64,000 nucleotides of DNA from an uncultured Agathobaculum sp. Lineage in GTDB: Bacteria; Bacillota; Clostridia; Oscillospirales; Butyricicoccaceae. The position numbers and the translations under genes are program-made. Numbering within the stretch: the first letter of the stretch is position 1; every line of letters begins with the position of its first letter. The notes under the pieces were generated by a model. That model was given only the letters and a program-made list of their open reading frames with translations, was not told the DNA's origin and searched no databases. The DNA is taken from the NCBI RefSeq assembly GCF_944380975.1, contig NZ_CALWJK010000003.1:59874-123873 (forward strand). Direction: 5' to 3'. Below, piece by piece: positions 25,292 to 35,130 of this stretch.

Positions 25292-26233
25292 TCATTGTAC
25301 ACTTTGGTTTCGTAGATATTCTGTCGCTTCCTGTAAAACGTATGAGAAGTCCTCAGCTCTATTATAATAAATCCAATGGATGCTGTCATCCCTTTTTAAC
25401 CATGTTAACTGTCTTTTTGCATAATTTCGACTGCGTTGTTTGAGTAATTCCACACAAGAATGCAAAGAATCCTTGTCTTGTAAGTAGCCCAGCAGTTCTT
25501 TATAGCCAATCGCTTGCGCTGCAGTTCCTGTGAGTTCGCCTTTTGAAAGGAGGCGCTGTGTTTCCTCCAGCAAACCGTCAGACAGCATTTGATCGACGCG
25601 TTGGTCAATGCGGTCATACAGTGTTTGTCGCTCTGCCGGGCATACGCCGATTTTTATGGCGGTATATTTGGGGATTGAGCGCTTATGCTGACGGTTAAAT
25701 TCCCCTATCGTCATACCTGTCTGCTCATATACTTCTAAGGCACGAATGACGCGCTTAAGATTATTGGGGTGCAGCCGCTGTGCGCTTTCTGGATCAACCA
25801 TTGCCAGACGTGCATGCACCGACAGATTGCCTTGTGTTTCCGCCATGTGCTGATATTTGTGTCGCACGGTCAAATCTGTTTCATCACCAGAAAACGTACT
25901 GCATTCGATCAATGCATCCATGTACAGACCGGTTCCGCCGACTACAATTGGCATCATGTCGCGCGATAGAATGTCCTGTGCTGCGGCATCAGCCAATTCT
26001 ACATATCGCGCAACGGAAAACGGTTCGTTGGGTTCGCAGATGTCCAACAAATGATGTGGGATCCCCTGTCGTTCTTCCATGGTCGGCTTTGCGGTGCCAA
26101 TGTCCATACCGCGATAGATCTGCATGGAATCCGCTGAGATAATTTCTGTATGCAATTGTTTTGCCAATGCAACCGACAACGCGGTTTTTCCGCTTGCAGT
26201 CGGCCCGCAAATGCAGATCAAACGGTTTTGCAT
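25292..26233 (-). CDS. miaA: tRNA dimethylallyltransferase
   Basis: Adds a dimethylallyl group to A37 of tRNAs that read UNN codons; 313 residues. The P-loop ICGPTASGKTALSVAL and the substrate-binding SADSMQIYRGMDIGTAKP block are present, along with the FSGDETD loop region and LRWTKRD-like end (QLTWLKRDDSIHW). ATG 26233 with AAGGAG is preferred to an earlier ATG at 26257; it overlaps the mutL stop by no bases but sits 11 bases after it. Its product is the substrate of MiaB, encoded upstream in the same cluster. Confidence 0.95.
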   Translation of the reverse strand: MQNRLICICGPTASGKTALSVALAKQLHTEIISADSMQIYRGMDIGTAKPTMEERQGIPHHLLDICEPNEPFSVARYVELADAAAQDILSRDMMPIVVGGTGLYMDALIECSTFSGDETDLTVRHKYQHMAETQGNLSVHARLAMVDPESAQRLHPNNLKRVIRALEVYEQTGMTIGEFNRQHKRSIPKYTAIKIGVCPAERQTLYDRIDQRVDQMLSDGLLEETQRLLSKGELTGTAAQAIGYKELLGYLQDKDSLHSCVELLKQRSRNYAKRQLTWLKRDDSIHWIYYNRAEDFSYVLQEATEYLRNQSVQ

Positions 26234-26243
26234 TCTGAACTCC

Positions 26244-28190
26244 TTATTGATTGACACGCTTGAACAGTTTATCTAATTCATATTTGGTCAGCCTGACAGT
26301 TGTCGGTCTGCCGTGTGGACAGGACTGTACATCATTATCGGCCAGTACGCGGTCGCATAGAGCCTGCAATTCTGTCCTCGACGATGCCTTCCCTGCTTTG
26401 ATTGCCGCTTTGCATGCGACCGTATGAATCAGGTCATCCAATCGGTCTGGAACCGCGGTGCGGCTGTGCATCAGCTTTTCTGCCAACTCGCCAATCACGC
26501 TGGGCACATCCGCACTATCCAGATATGCCGGTACGCTGCGCACAGCGAAGCTGTTTTCGCCAAAGCTGTCGATCGCAAAACCAGCTTGTCGAATTTCTTC
26601 TAGACCGGATTGAACGGCAGATGCTTCCTCACCGGTTAATTCTACGATAACCGGTGTCAACAACTCCTGCTGTGGGATTTCGGCTTCCTGCCGAAGCTGA
26701 TTGAACAATAATCGCTCGTGCGCGGCATGCTTGTCAATCAGGATCAAACCATCCCGGTCTTCGGCGATCAGATAGGTCTGAAAACATTCTCCGATCACAC
26801 GCGCACCGCTGTCAAGCGGTTCCAAGCTTTGTGCAGCACTTGGTTGTGCGTCGATTCCCCTTTTGGTGACAGGCTCGGATGGCGTCTGCACGATTGGGGC
26901 TGGCTTATGCTCAGGCATCGGCTCGTCTATGCGATGATGGAACGCTAGATCACTGCGATTCTCTTGTATAATGCGTGGTGCTGCGGCATAGGTCCCCGAG
27001 AAGGATGGCTTTTTCGCACGGGGCGGCACAGCAACTAGAAAATCTTCCAGTTCCGGTGGCTCCGGCATTTTTGCGGTTGACGAAACGGGTGTTGCAGGTT
27101 TAGAGACAGCAAAACGCTGCTGCGTATAAACTGGAATGCTTTCTTTCGGTTTTTCTTCGACGGTTTTTTTCTCTTGATGTGTCAAATACGGCATATTGTC
27201 ATTGGCCGCAATCGCATTTTTACAAGCGACGTAAACTGCTTCAAACACGGGCTTCTCTTGCGAGAATTTGACTTCGGTTTTTGCTGGGTGCACATTGACA
27301 TCCACTGCGGCGAGCGGCAGTTCAAGAAATACTGCACCAGATGGATATTTGCCAGTAATCATTGCATTGCGGTATGCCTCTTCAAGCGCTGCCTGCATGA
27401 GTCTGCTTTTCACATATCGACCATTGACAAAAAAGTGCTGCATCGAGCGATTGGGGCGTCCAGCATGCGGCTTGACAATGTATCCATAAGCCGTCATTCC
27501 GTTGCGCTCGCAACGTGGCACCTCAATCATGTTTGCGGTCATTTCTTTTCCAAACACAGCAAATACCGGCGCCATCAGTTTTCCCTTTCCGTCAGTAGAA
27601 AACACCTGCTTGCCGTCACGGATCAAGCAAAAAGCAATTTCCGGATGGGATAATGCAGCATGCTGCACGACACTGAGGATATACCCTGCTTCGGTAAAAT
27701 CCTTCTTCAGAAATTTCATGCGTGCAGGCGTGTTATAGAACAAATCACGCACCACGATCGTGGTGCCCTCCGGACAGCCTGCCTCCTCCTGTGTCTGGAT
27801 TTCACCGGCCTCGAGGTGTAAATGCAGTCCAGCAATCGCACCCTTCTGCCGTGTGAACAAATCAATTCGGGTCACCGATGCAATGGCAGCTAACGCTTCA
27901 CCGCGGAAGCCCAGCGTGCCGATAGCGGTCAAATCTGCCTCGGTGCGGAGCTTGCTGGTTGCATGGCGGCGGAATGCGATCGGTGCATCCTCTGCGGACA
28001 TGCCACATCCATTGTCAGCAATGCGCAGATAGCTGATCCCGCCGTTTTCAATCTCAATCGTGACGCGGGTCGAGCCTGCATCAATCGCGTTTTCAATCAG
28101 CTCTTTGGCCACGGAAGCGGGTCGCTCAACGACTTCGCCCGCCGCTATCAGATCGGCTAGATGCGGGGATAATTCGTGAATGATTGCCAT
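26244..28190 (-). CDS. mutL: DNA mismatch repair protein MutL
   Basis: GHKL ATPase that couples mismatch recognition to strand incision; 648 residues. N-terminal motifs: ELIENAIDAGS, DNGCGM and TLGFRGEALAAIASV. A proline-rich linker covers about residues 335-460. The C-terminal domain keeps DKHAAHERLLFNQL, matching the endonuclease motif DQHAAxERIxYE, and ends with CPHGRPTTVRLTKYEL. Hence it is likely an active nickase as in MutH-less bacteria. ATG 28190 has AAAGGA before it; the frame is open further upstream but outside the family start. Confidence 0.96.
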   Translation of the reverse strand: MAIIHELSPHLADLIAAGEVVERPASVAKELIENAIDAGSTRVTIEIENGGISYLRIADNGCGMSAEDAPIAFRRHATSKLRTEADLTAIGTLGFRGEALAAIASVTRIDLFTRQKGAIAGLHLHLEAGEIQTQEEAGCPEGTTIVVRDLFYNTPARMKFLKKDFTEAGYILSVVQHAALSHPEIAFCLIRDGKQVFSTDGKGKLMAPVFAVFGKEMTANMIEVPRCERNGMTAYGYIVKPHAGRPNRSMQHFFVNGRYVKSRLMQAALEEAYRNAMITGKYPSGAVFLELPLAAVDVNVHPAKTEVKFSQEKPVFEAVYVACKNAIAANDNMPYLTHQEKKTVEEKPKESIPVYTQQRFAVSKPATPVSSTAKMPEPPELEDFLVAVPPRAKKPSFSGTYAAAPRIIQENRSDLAFHHRIDEPMPEHKPAPIVQTPSEPVTKRGIDAQPSAAQSLEPLDSGARVIGECFQTYLIAEDRDGLILIDKHAAHERLLFNQLRQEAEIPQQELLTPVIVELTGEEASAVQSGLEEIRQAGFAIDSFGENSFAVRSVPAYLDSADVPSVIGELAEKLMHSRTAVPDRLDDLIHTVACKAAIKAGKASSRTELQALCDRVLADNDVQSCPHGRPTTVRLTKYELDKLFKRVNQ

Positions 28191-28215
28191 GTTGGGTCCT
28201 TTCCACTTAGGATTC

Positions 28216-28503
28216 TCAATAAAATGCGTGACCGCAGTTCGGACAGCGGTGTGTACCGAGCGCGGACTGTTTGCCACATTCGGGGCAAGTAACTTTGGAC
28301 TGCGTCACATGACGGTCCTCGTCGGTAGGCTGAAACAGCTCAATTCGGCCGCACTGCGGGCAGGACATGATCATCACGCCAAGCCCACCGGATAGGAGAT
28401 TTGGCAGGTCGCCAAAAATCCAACTGGTCTTGCCGAGTTGGATCGTACTGCAAACAATTCGTTCCAATGGTACACCGCAACACAGGCATTTTCGTTCAGC
28501 CAT
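28216..28503 (-). CDS. Small zinc-ribbon protein between mutS and mutL
   Basis: Unrecognised protein of 95 residues with four CxxC pairs: CLCC near the N-terminus, CPQC in the middle, CPEC and CPNC at the end, so it can bind two zincs. The C-terminal pair has the CPECGKQSALGTHRCPNCG pattern of a zinc-ribbon. GGAGG precedes ATG 28503. The gene lies between mutS (15 bases) and mutL (25 bases) in the same direction, so it is co-transcribed with mismatch repair. A DNA- or RNA-binding or adaptor role is possible but unsupported. Confidence 0.75.
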   Translation of the reverse strand: MAERKCLCCGVPLERIVCSTIQLGKTSWIFGDLPNLLSGGLGVMIMSCPQCGRIELFQPTDEDRHVTQSKVTCPECGKQSALGTHRCPNCGHAFY

Positions 28504-28521
28504 CAAGTCGCCTCCATTAAT

Positions 28522-31110
28522 CTAGAGCATTTTTTTCAGTTCATATAAGGCATTAAGTGCCTCAATCGGTGTCATGGTATCCACTTGCAGAGCACGCAGC
28601 CGTTGTGCGACCGCGCTATCAGTCAGTGCTTCCATCGTGACCTGCGGACCTTCATCCTCAGTCACTTCATGCAATTCTGGTTTTGGCATGGTTGCTTCCA
28701 GATCTGCCAGCACAGCTTTTGCTCGTTTGATAACCGCATTAGGAATGCCTGCCAGCTTAGCAACTTCAATACCGTAACTGTCATCTGCTCCACCGCGTAC
28801 GATCTTGCGCAGGAATGTAATATCATCACCGCGTTTTTTCACCGCGATATTATAGTTTTTTACGCCATTGACCATATCCTCCAGCACGGTAAGCTCATGA
28901 TAATGAGTAGCAAATAACGCCCGCGCTCCAACCTTGCGCTTATCCGCAACGTATTCGATCACAGCGCGGGCAATTGACATACCGTCATAAGTAGAAGTGC
29001 CGCGACCGATTTCATCGAGAATCAACAGGCTGGACTTGGTTGCGTGCTTGAGAATATCAGCAACCTCGCTCATTTCCACCATAAAGGTGGATTGTCCGCT
29101 TGCCAGATCATCGGATGCGCCTACCCGAGTAAATACGCGGTCAGCCACGCCGATGTGAGCGGAGGATGCAGGAACAAATGAGCCAATCTGCGCCATAATG
29201 GTAATGAGCGCTACTTGCCGCATGTAAGTCGATTTGCCCGCCATGTTTGGGCCGGTGATGATTGCTACGCGATTTTCACTGCCGTCCAATACCGTATCAT
29301 TCGGGATAAACAGGCTGTCCGCCAGCATTTTTTCCACCACCGGATGACGGCCGTCGTGAATCTCGATGCGGTCGGAAAAATCCACCACCGGGCAAACATA
29401 GTTATTATCGCAGGCCACTTCAGCCAGAGCGCATAGCACATCAAGTGCGGCAACGGCTTGCGCGGTTTTCTGGACGCGATGCACTTGTTCGGCAATCTGC
29501 TCCCGCACAGAAACGAATACATCATATTCCAGAGAGGTCAAGCGCTCCTGCGCACCCAATACAGTGCTCTCCAGTTGCTTGAGTTCCTCTGTGATGTACC
29601 GTTCTCCATTGGCAAGCGTCTGCTTACGGATATAGTAATCCGGGACTGCATCAATGCTGGATTTGCTGACCTCAATATAGTAGCCAAACACACGGTTATA
29701 GCCGATTTTCAGCTTGCTGATACCCGTCTTTTCCCGTTCGGTCTGCTCAATGGCGGCAATTTTCCCTTTTCCGCCGGATGCCAGATCGCGCAGATAATCA
29801 ATTTCCTCGTTGTAACCCGACCGAATGAGTCCACCTTCACGGAGCAAGATGGGCGGTTCCTCCACGATGGCCAGTTCGACCAGAGCATGGATATCCTCCA
29901 GCAGATCCATGTTAGAAGTAATCTCTCGCAGCATAGGCTGCGAAAACTGCGCCGCCTGCTCCCGAATCTCCGGAAGGCACGCAATAGCGGAAGACAGCGC
30001 GCGCAAATCTCGACAGTTGGCTGTGCCATAGGTAATGCGTCCGATCAGACGCTCGATATCAAATATCTTTTTCAAAGAATCTGACAGTGAGGAACGAGCA
30101 ATGACATCATCGCACAACGCCCCAACCGCCTGTTGGCGGCGTACGATATGCAGTGGATTGTACAGCGGTTTTTCCAGCCACTGACGAATCAGGCGCGAGC
30201 CCATGGCGGTTTTTGTGTGGTCAAGCACCCAAAGGAGTGTTCCCTTTTTCTCCTTGGTGCGCATGGTTTCACATAATTCCAGATTGCGGCGCGCAATCAA
30301 ATCGAGTTCCATGTATTGACCCTGATGAAAGACTTGCAAATGGTTAAGTGCAGCAAGACTTGCCTGCTGCGTCTGTTCCAGATAAGAAAGCAGACCGCCC
30401 AAACATTGAATGGTCTGCGGCAAATCCGTCAGACCAGCAGCATCAAAGTCTTCTATATGAAAATGGGAGCGAATGTGTTCCGCTGCCCTTTGCATATCGA
30501 AGCGCTCCTCAGGCATTGGCTCGACTAAGGCTTCCAAGCGCTCTTTCAGAAAGTGGAGAAAGGCATCAGCTGATGCGGCAGCACCGCCAACCAGCACCTC
30601 TCTCGGCCCAAAACGGCCAAACTCGCTGGCAATATCCTGCCAGCTATCCGAACCGGTCGCCCAAATCTCGCCGGTGGTGATATCGGCAAAGCATACGCCG
30701 ATCCCCCCCTGCTCCGCGTAAACACAGCCAAGAAAGTTGTTGCGCTCTTCTTCCAGCATGGAGGCTTCCACAACCGTTCCGGGAGTAACACGGCGCACAA
30801 TTTCGCGCTTGACCAGTCCCTTGGCAAGCTTGGGGTCCTCCACTTGCTCGCAGATGGCAATTTTGTAGCCCTTACGCACCAGCTTTGCAATATAGCCTTC
30901 AGCACTGTGGTAGGGCACGCCGCACATGGGTGCCCGCTCTTCCTGTCCGCAGTCACGACCGGTTAGCGTCAGTTCAAGCTCGCGGGAAACCAGCTTAGCG
31001 TCATCAAAAAACATTTCGTAGAAATCGCCCAAACGATAAAACAGAATATAATCCTTGTTTTTGTTCTTGATTTCAAAATACTGTTTCATCATGGGCGTAA
31101 GTTGTGCCAT
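28522..31110 (-). CDS. mutS: DNA mismatch repair protein MutS
   Basis: Recognises mismatches as a dimer; 862 residues. The N-terminal domain starts TPMMKQYFEIKNKNKDYILFYRLGDFYEMFFDDA, including the mismatch-wedging FYE motif. The ATPase holds Walker A ITGPNMAGKSTYMRQ, LILDEIGRGTSTYDG and ATHYHEL. Length and order are those of MutS1. The gene lies between miaB and the zinc-ribbon gene and is read in the same direction as mutL. Confidence 0.97.
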   Translation of the reverse strand: MAQLTPMMKQYFEIKNKNKDYILFYRLGDFYEMFFDDAKLVSRELELTLTGRDCGQEERAPMCGVPYHSAEGYIAKLVRKGYKIAICEQVEDPKLAKGLVKREIVRRVTPGTVVEASMLEEERNNFLGCVYAEQGGIGVCFADITTGEIWATGSDSWQDIASEFGRFGPREVLVGGAAASADAFLHFLKERLEALVEPMPEERFDMQRAAEHIRSHFHIEDFDAAGLTDLPQTIQCLGGLLSYLEQTQQASLAALNHLQVFHQGQYMELDLIARRNLELCETMRTKEKKGTLLWVLDHTKTAMGSRLIRQWLEKPLYNPLHIVRRQQAVGALCDDVIARSSLSDSLKKIFDIERLIGRITYGTANCRDLRALSSAIACLPEIREQAAQFSQPMLREITSNMDLLEDIHALVELAIVEEPPILLREGGLIRSGYNEEIDYLRDLASGGKGKIAAIEQTEREKTGISKLKIGYNRVFGYYIEVSKSSIDAVPDYYIRKQTLANGERYITEELKQLESTVLGAQERLTSLEYDVFVSVREQIAEQVHRVQKTAQAVAALDVLCALAEVACDNNYVCPVVDFSDRIEIHDGRHPVVEKMLADSLFIPNDTVLDGSENRVAIITGPNMAGKSTYMRQVALITIMAQIGSFVPASSAHIGVADRVFTRVGASDDLASGQSTFMVEMSEVADILKHATKSSLLILDEIGRGTSTYDGMSIARAVIEYVADKRKVGARALFATHYHELTVLEDMVNGVKNYNIAVKKRGDDITFLRKIVRGGADDSYGIEVAKLAGIPNAVIKRAKAVLADLEATMPKPELHEVTEDEGPQVTMEALTDSAVAQRLRALQVDTMTPIEALNALYELKKML

Positions 31111-31125
31111 TTTTTCGACCTCTTT

Positions 31126-32526
31126 CTATATTTTTCGCGCAAACAGGCAGCGCAGGCTGGTTTTTTCGATTTCAGCTTCTATGAACGAGCCAATCTCAAT
31201 ATCTGTGCCACGTACACATACCAGAAGATTGCCTTCGGTACGCGCCGTGAAAGGATATTCCGGTCCTTTCGCTGTGCCGTCTACCAACAGCCGCACTTTT
31301 TTTCCCTGATAAGCAGCTTGCCGTTCAGAAACGATGGCATCCTGCGCATTTAGCAGGCGCTCGAAGCGCTGCTGTTTTTCCTGCGGTGTCGCATTATCTT
31401 CGTAAGAGGCCGCAGGCGTACCAGTACGGGGAGAATACAGGAAGGTAAACAGCAAGTCAAAGCGCACGTCTTCGACCAGTTGTAGGGTTTGTTCGAAATC
31501 CTCTTCGGTTTCTCCCGGAAAACCGACAATAATATCGCTTGACAAGGTGATATCTGGCATTTTTGCCCGCGCATCTGCAATCAGAGCACGATATTCTTCT
31601 GCCGTATATCGACGGTTCATGCGACGCAGAATTTCATCACTGCCGGACTGAAACGGCAGATGCAGTTGTTTGGCAACTTTCTCACACTGCGCCATCGCGT
31701 CAAACAGACGTGGTGAAGCGTCCTTGGGGTGACTTGTCATAAACCGTAGCCAGAACTCACCTGGCACAGCGTTTAAGCGGCGCAGCAAATCAGCAAAGTC
31801 GATATCCAGTCCCAAGTCTTTGCCATAAGAGTTGACATTTTGCCCCAGTAAGGTGATCTCCTTATATCCTGCCGCCACAAGCTCTCGCAACTCTTTTTCG
31901 ATTTCCTCAGGACGGCGGGAACGCTCGCGCCCACGCACATAGGGTACGATACAATAGGTGCAGAAGTTGTTGCAGCCATACATGATGGACAGCCAAGCCT
32001 TTGGTCCCTGTGCGCGTAATACCGGTAATCCCTCGGCGATATCATCCTCACCACCGATGTCAAAGACACGCTTCTTTTCAGTAAGCACGCGATACAGCAA
32101 TGATGGGAAGCGCCAAAGCGCATGCGTACCGAACAGCAGGCTGACTTGAGGATAGCTTTTTTTGATTTTCTCTACGTTTTTCTCCTGCTGTGCCATGCAG
32201 CCGCACAGTGCAATCACAACATCAGGACGCTGCTTTTTCAGATGGCTGAGTGCGCCAATGTTGCCAAATGCACGATCCTCTGCATGTTCCCGCACTGCAC
32301 AGGTGTTATACAGGATAAAATCTGCATCCTCCGGTCGGTCAGTCATGCGATATCCCATTTCGTGCAGCATGCCGCGGATGCGTTCGGTATCCGCTTCATT
32401 CTGCTGGCAACCAAACGTATGCGTGTAAGCACGCAGCTGCTTATCGCGGATCAGAGCGGAAACCGCGTCGATATAGGTAAACTGCGTTTGCAGTTGTTCT
32501 TCGGAAACGGTAACGGGTGATGGCAT
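31126..32526 (-). CDS. miaB: tRNA 2-methylthio-N6-isopentenyladenosine synthase
   Basis: Radical SAM methylthiotransferase that modifies A37 after MiaA; 466 residues. The N-terminal UPF0004 domain has TFGCQQNEADTERI and NTCAVRE..LCGCMAQ, whose three cysteines hold an accessory Fe-S cluster; the radical SAM motif is CNNFCTYC; a TRAM domain ends the protein. ATG 32526 with GAGGAGG is chosen over an earlier ATG. It is just downstream of the TIGR03936 gene and 15 bases before mutS. Confidence 0.96.
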   Translation of the reverse strand: MPSPVTVSEEQLQTQFTYIDAVSALIRDKQLRAYTHTFGCQQNEADTERIRGMLHEMGYRMTDRPEDADFILYNTCAVREHAEDRAFGNIGALSHLKKQRPDVVIALCGCMAQQEKNVEKIKKSYPQVSLLFGTHALWRFPSLLYRVLTEKKRVFDIGGEDDIAEGLPVLRAQGPKAWLSIMYGCNNFCTYCIVPYVRGRERSRRPEEIEKELRELVAAGYKEITLLGQNVNSYGKDLGLDIDFADLLRRLNAVPGEFWLRFMTSHPKDASPRLFDAMAQCEKVAKQLHLPFQSGSDEILRRMNRRYTAEEYRALIADARAKMPDITLSSDIIVGFPGETEEDFEQTLQLVEDVRFDLLFTFLYSPRTGTPAASYEDNATPQEKQQRFERLLNAQDAIVSERQAAYQGKKVRLLVDGTAKGPEYPFTARTEGNLLVCVRGTDIEIGSFIEAEIEKTSLRCLFARKI

Positions 32527-32539
32527 GGTTTGCCTCCTC

Positions 32540-33208
32540 TTATCGGAATGGGGTGCCGTCTGCGGTGAACACATTCAGACGGTGATAGGCGCAGAACGGA
32601 ATGTCGAACTGCGGCAGATATTGCTGGATGGCACGAGTTAGGTATTCTGGGCTCATGTTGTTGTTGCCGGCCGCAGTAGTCACAACTGCAACGACTTCTT
32701 CGTCTATTTCAGACAGCGTCAAGTCGCGCATTAATTCTTTCATGTTGACGGCCTTTTCGCCGCGCTTGCTGCGCTTGACGATTTCGACCTTCTGCCGACC
32801 AAACAGCTCCCGCACAGCGGGCAGAAACCCGGATGGGATGCCATCTTCAAAACCCCAAGTAATACGGTATTGTGACCATGCAATCGCACCGACCTTCATA
32901 CCGCCATCTTCCAGCGGATAAATTTCAATGGCACGCAGTCCTTCTGGAAAAACGTCATTGAGCGCTTCAACGGCATTTTCCGGAACGGCATCGGCGATGA
33001 TGTTGAAATCCAGAAATTCGCATTCACCGGAATAACCGGTTGAAAGCGGCAATGCCACAGACACATAGGCATGCTGATTAAAACCTTCTGTAAACCAAAG
33101 CGGCATCTGGCATCGAGCCATTGCGCGCTGCATGGTGTGCATCAGATCAAGGTGGGAGATATACTTGGCTCTTCCCTCTTTGGCAAATTTCATTCGTGCT
33201 TTAAACAT
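32540..33208 (-). CDS. TIGR03936 family (DUF2344) radical SAM-associated protein
   Basis: Protein of 222 residues starting FKARMKFAKEGRAKYISHLDLM, the DUF2344 signature. Members nearly always accompany a B12-binding radical SAM protein of the TIGR03960 type; here its ATG overlaps the stop of that gene by eight bases (ATGTTTAA), showing tight coupling. The biochemical role is unknown; a tRNA or ribosome-related modification has been suggested from gene neighbourhoods. It continues into miaB after 13 bases. Confidence 0.9.
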   Translation of the reverse strand: MFKARMKFAKEGRAKYISHLDLMHTMQRAMARCQMPLWFTEGFNQHAYVSVALPLSTGYSGECEFLDFNIIADAVPENAVEALNDVFPEGLRAIEIYPLEDGGMKVGAIAWSQYRITWGFEDGIPSGFLPAVRELFGRQKVEIVKRSKRGEKAVNMKELMRDLTLSEIDEEVVAVVTTAAGNNNMSPEYLTRAIQQYLPQFDIPFCAYHRLNVFTADGTPFR

Positions 33209-35036
33209 GACACTTGCCCCCTTCCAGCAGCGCATTTGCGCCACAGCCTGCACATTGCTGCATGCAGTCGGGTGTAATCATTGCATCACGCGAGCGTTCC
33301 CATTCGCGTTTTAAATGCTCTTTGCGCGTGCCGCAGCCGATATGATCCCACGGGAATACCTCATCCAGTGGCCGCTGGCGAGAAGCATAGAAGGCCGGAT
33401 CAAGCCCGCAATCAGCGAAGGCTTGCATCCATTTCTCATAGTCAAAGCACTGATCCCAGCCATCCATTTTACAGCCGCGCTTCCAAGCCAGATAGATCGC
33501 CGCACCCTGCCGTCGGTCACCACGGGCGATCACGCCCTCCAGCACTGAGGTTTTGGCGTCATGCCAGTTATATGTTACGTTGCGTGTGCGCATGATCTCC
33601 TTCATATGCGCCTGCTTTTCGACGAACTGTTCCAGCGTATCCTGTGCATCCCACTGGAACGGGGTTTGCGGCTTGGGCACAAAGCACGAGGCCGAGGCTG
33701 TGATACGAACACCGCGCGCTTTGTTATTGGTATTCATGCGCCAGCAATAGGCGACTTTTTTGCAGATTTCCGCAATACCGTCCAGATCCTCTGTTGTCTC
33801 AGTGGGCAGACCGATCATGAAGTAAAGCTTTACATTGTTCCAACCACCCTGAAACGCGATTTCACATGCGTGCAGCACATCTTCTTCCTGGATGTTTTTA
33901 TTGATGACATCACGCAAGCGCTGTGTGCCGGCCTCGCATGCAAAAGTCAGGCCGCTTTTGCGTGTTTTCTGTACACGCTGCATAAGTTCTGCACTGAAGC
34001 TGTCCGCACGCAGGCTGGGCAGTGAAAGGCTGATATGCCGCGGTTCGCAGTAGTCCAGCATGCATTCGGTCAAGCCAGACAGATCTCCGTAATCGCTGGT
34101 AGAGAGCGAGGAAAGTGAAATTTCCTCATAGCCCGAGTTCTTGAGCACCGCCTCTGCTTGCTTGAGCAGCGTCTCCTTTGATTTGGTGCGCAACGGACGG
34201 TAGGTGTGTCCAGCCTGACAGAAGCGGCAGCCGCGCGGGCAACCGCGGAAGAGTTCAATCATGGCGCGGTCGAACACAATATCGGTCGACGGCACTACAA
34301 AGGATTCCGGATAATACATGGTATCCAAATCCTTGACAATACGCTTTTGTACGAGCACAGGGGCACCGTGCGTCGGTGTGACATGGTCTATCGTACCGTC
34401 TTCATGGTAACTCACTTCATACAGCGACGGCACATACATGCCGTCGATCTGTGCCGCAGCAATCAGGAATTGCTGTTTGCTCCAGTTCTCTCGCTTGGCT
34501 TTGCGATACAGATCGGTAAACTCCAGCATAATTTCTTCGCCGTCACCGATCATAAATAGATCGACAAAATCAACCAGCGGCTCTGGATTATAGGCACAGG
34601 GACCGCCACAGGCTACAATGTGCTTGAGTTCTGTGCGATCTTTTGCCAACACTGGTATGCCGCCAAGATCGAGCATGTTCAAAATGTTGGTAAAGGACAG
34701 CTCATATTGTAAAGTGAAGGCGATAATATCAAACTCATAGAGTGGATCGCCGCTTTCCAAACCGTACAATGGAATATCATGAGCACGCATTTCCGCTTCC
34801 ATGTCAATCCATGGTGCACATACACGCTCACACCAGATCCCCTTCTGGTCATTTAGCAGTCCATACAAAATACGGGAACCCAGATGTGACATAGCAACTT
34901 CATAGGTATCCGGGAAACAGAAAGCGAAGCGCAGATCAACTCCTGCTTTATCTTTTGTCACTGATCCCCACTCGCCGCCTACATAACGTGCAGGCTTTTG
35001 CACGCGGGACAGAATAGCTTCCATTTTCTTATGCAA
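33201..35036 (-). CDS. TIGR03960 family B12-binding-like radical SAM protein
   Basis: Protein of 611 residues. An N-terminal cobalamin-binding-like region (about 1-200) is followed by the radical SAM core, with the 4Fe-4S motif RGCPRGCRFCQAGHTYRP. A conserved C-terminal stretch has further cysteines. The start is taken at TTG 35036, since GGAGG lies eight bases before it, whereas the ATG at 35024 is 20 bases away from that site. An extended -10 (TGCTATAAT) lies upstream near 35068-35076. Partner is the overlapping TIGR03936 protein. The reaction is unknown. Confidence 0.88.
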   Translation of the reverse strand: MHKKMEAILSRVQKPARYVGGEWGSVTKDKAGVDLRFAFCFPDTYEVAMSHLGSRILYGLLNDQKGIWCERVCAPWIDMEAEMRAHDIPLYGLESGDPLYEFDIIAFTLQYELSFTNILNMLDLGGIPVLAKDRTELKHIVACGGPCAYNPEPLVDFVDLFMIGDGEEIMLEFTDLYRKAKRENWSKQQFLIAAAQIDGMYVPSLYEVSYHEDGTIDHVTPTHGAPVLVQKRIVKDLDTMYYPESFVVPSTDIVFDRAMIELFRGCPRGCRFCQAGHTYRPLRTKSKETLLKQAEAVLKNSGYEEISLSSLSTSDYGDLSGLTECMLDYCEPRHISLSLPSLRADSFSAELMQRVQKTRKSGLTFACEAGTQRLRDVINKNIQEEDVLHACEIAFQGGWNNVKLYFMIGLPTETTEDLDGIAEICKKVAYCWRMNTNNKARGVRITASASCFVPKPQTPFQWDAQDTLEQFVEKQAHMKEIMRTRNVTYNWHDAKTSVLEGVIARGDRRQGAAIYLAWKRGCKMDGWDQCFDYEKWMQAFADCGLDPAFYASRQRPLDEVFPWDHIGCGTRKEHLKREWERSRDAMITPDCMQQCAGCGANALLEGGKCHV

Positions 35037-35067
35037 GTTGGTTTCCTCCAAAACAAAATACAAAATA

Positions 35068-35076
35068 ATTATAGCA
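35068..35076 (-). promoter_or_regulatory. Extended -10 promoter of the TIGR03960-miaB-mutSL transcript
   Basis: TGCTATAAT on the minus strand, 32 bases before the TTG start; no clear -35, as is common for extended -10 promoters. Confidence 0.55.
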
Positions 35077-35083
35077 TAAAACG

Positions 35084-35130
35084 AGCAAAAAGGCCATACC
35101 GTCTTGCGCCGGCATGACCCCCTTTTTGCT
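35084..35130 (-). terminator. Terminator of the P-type ATPase gene
   Basis: AGCAAAAAGG pairs with CCTTTTTGCT, with more imperfect pairing (CCG/CGG) inside; TTTTTGCTCGTTTT follows on the minus strand. It directly abuts the stop codon. Confidence 0.75.
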
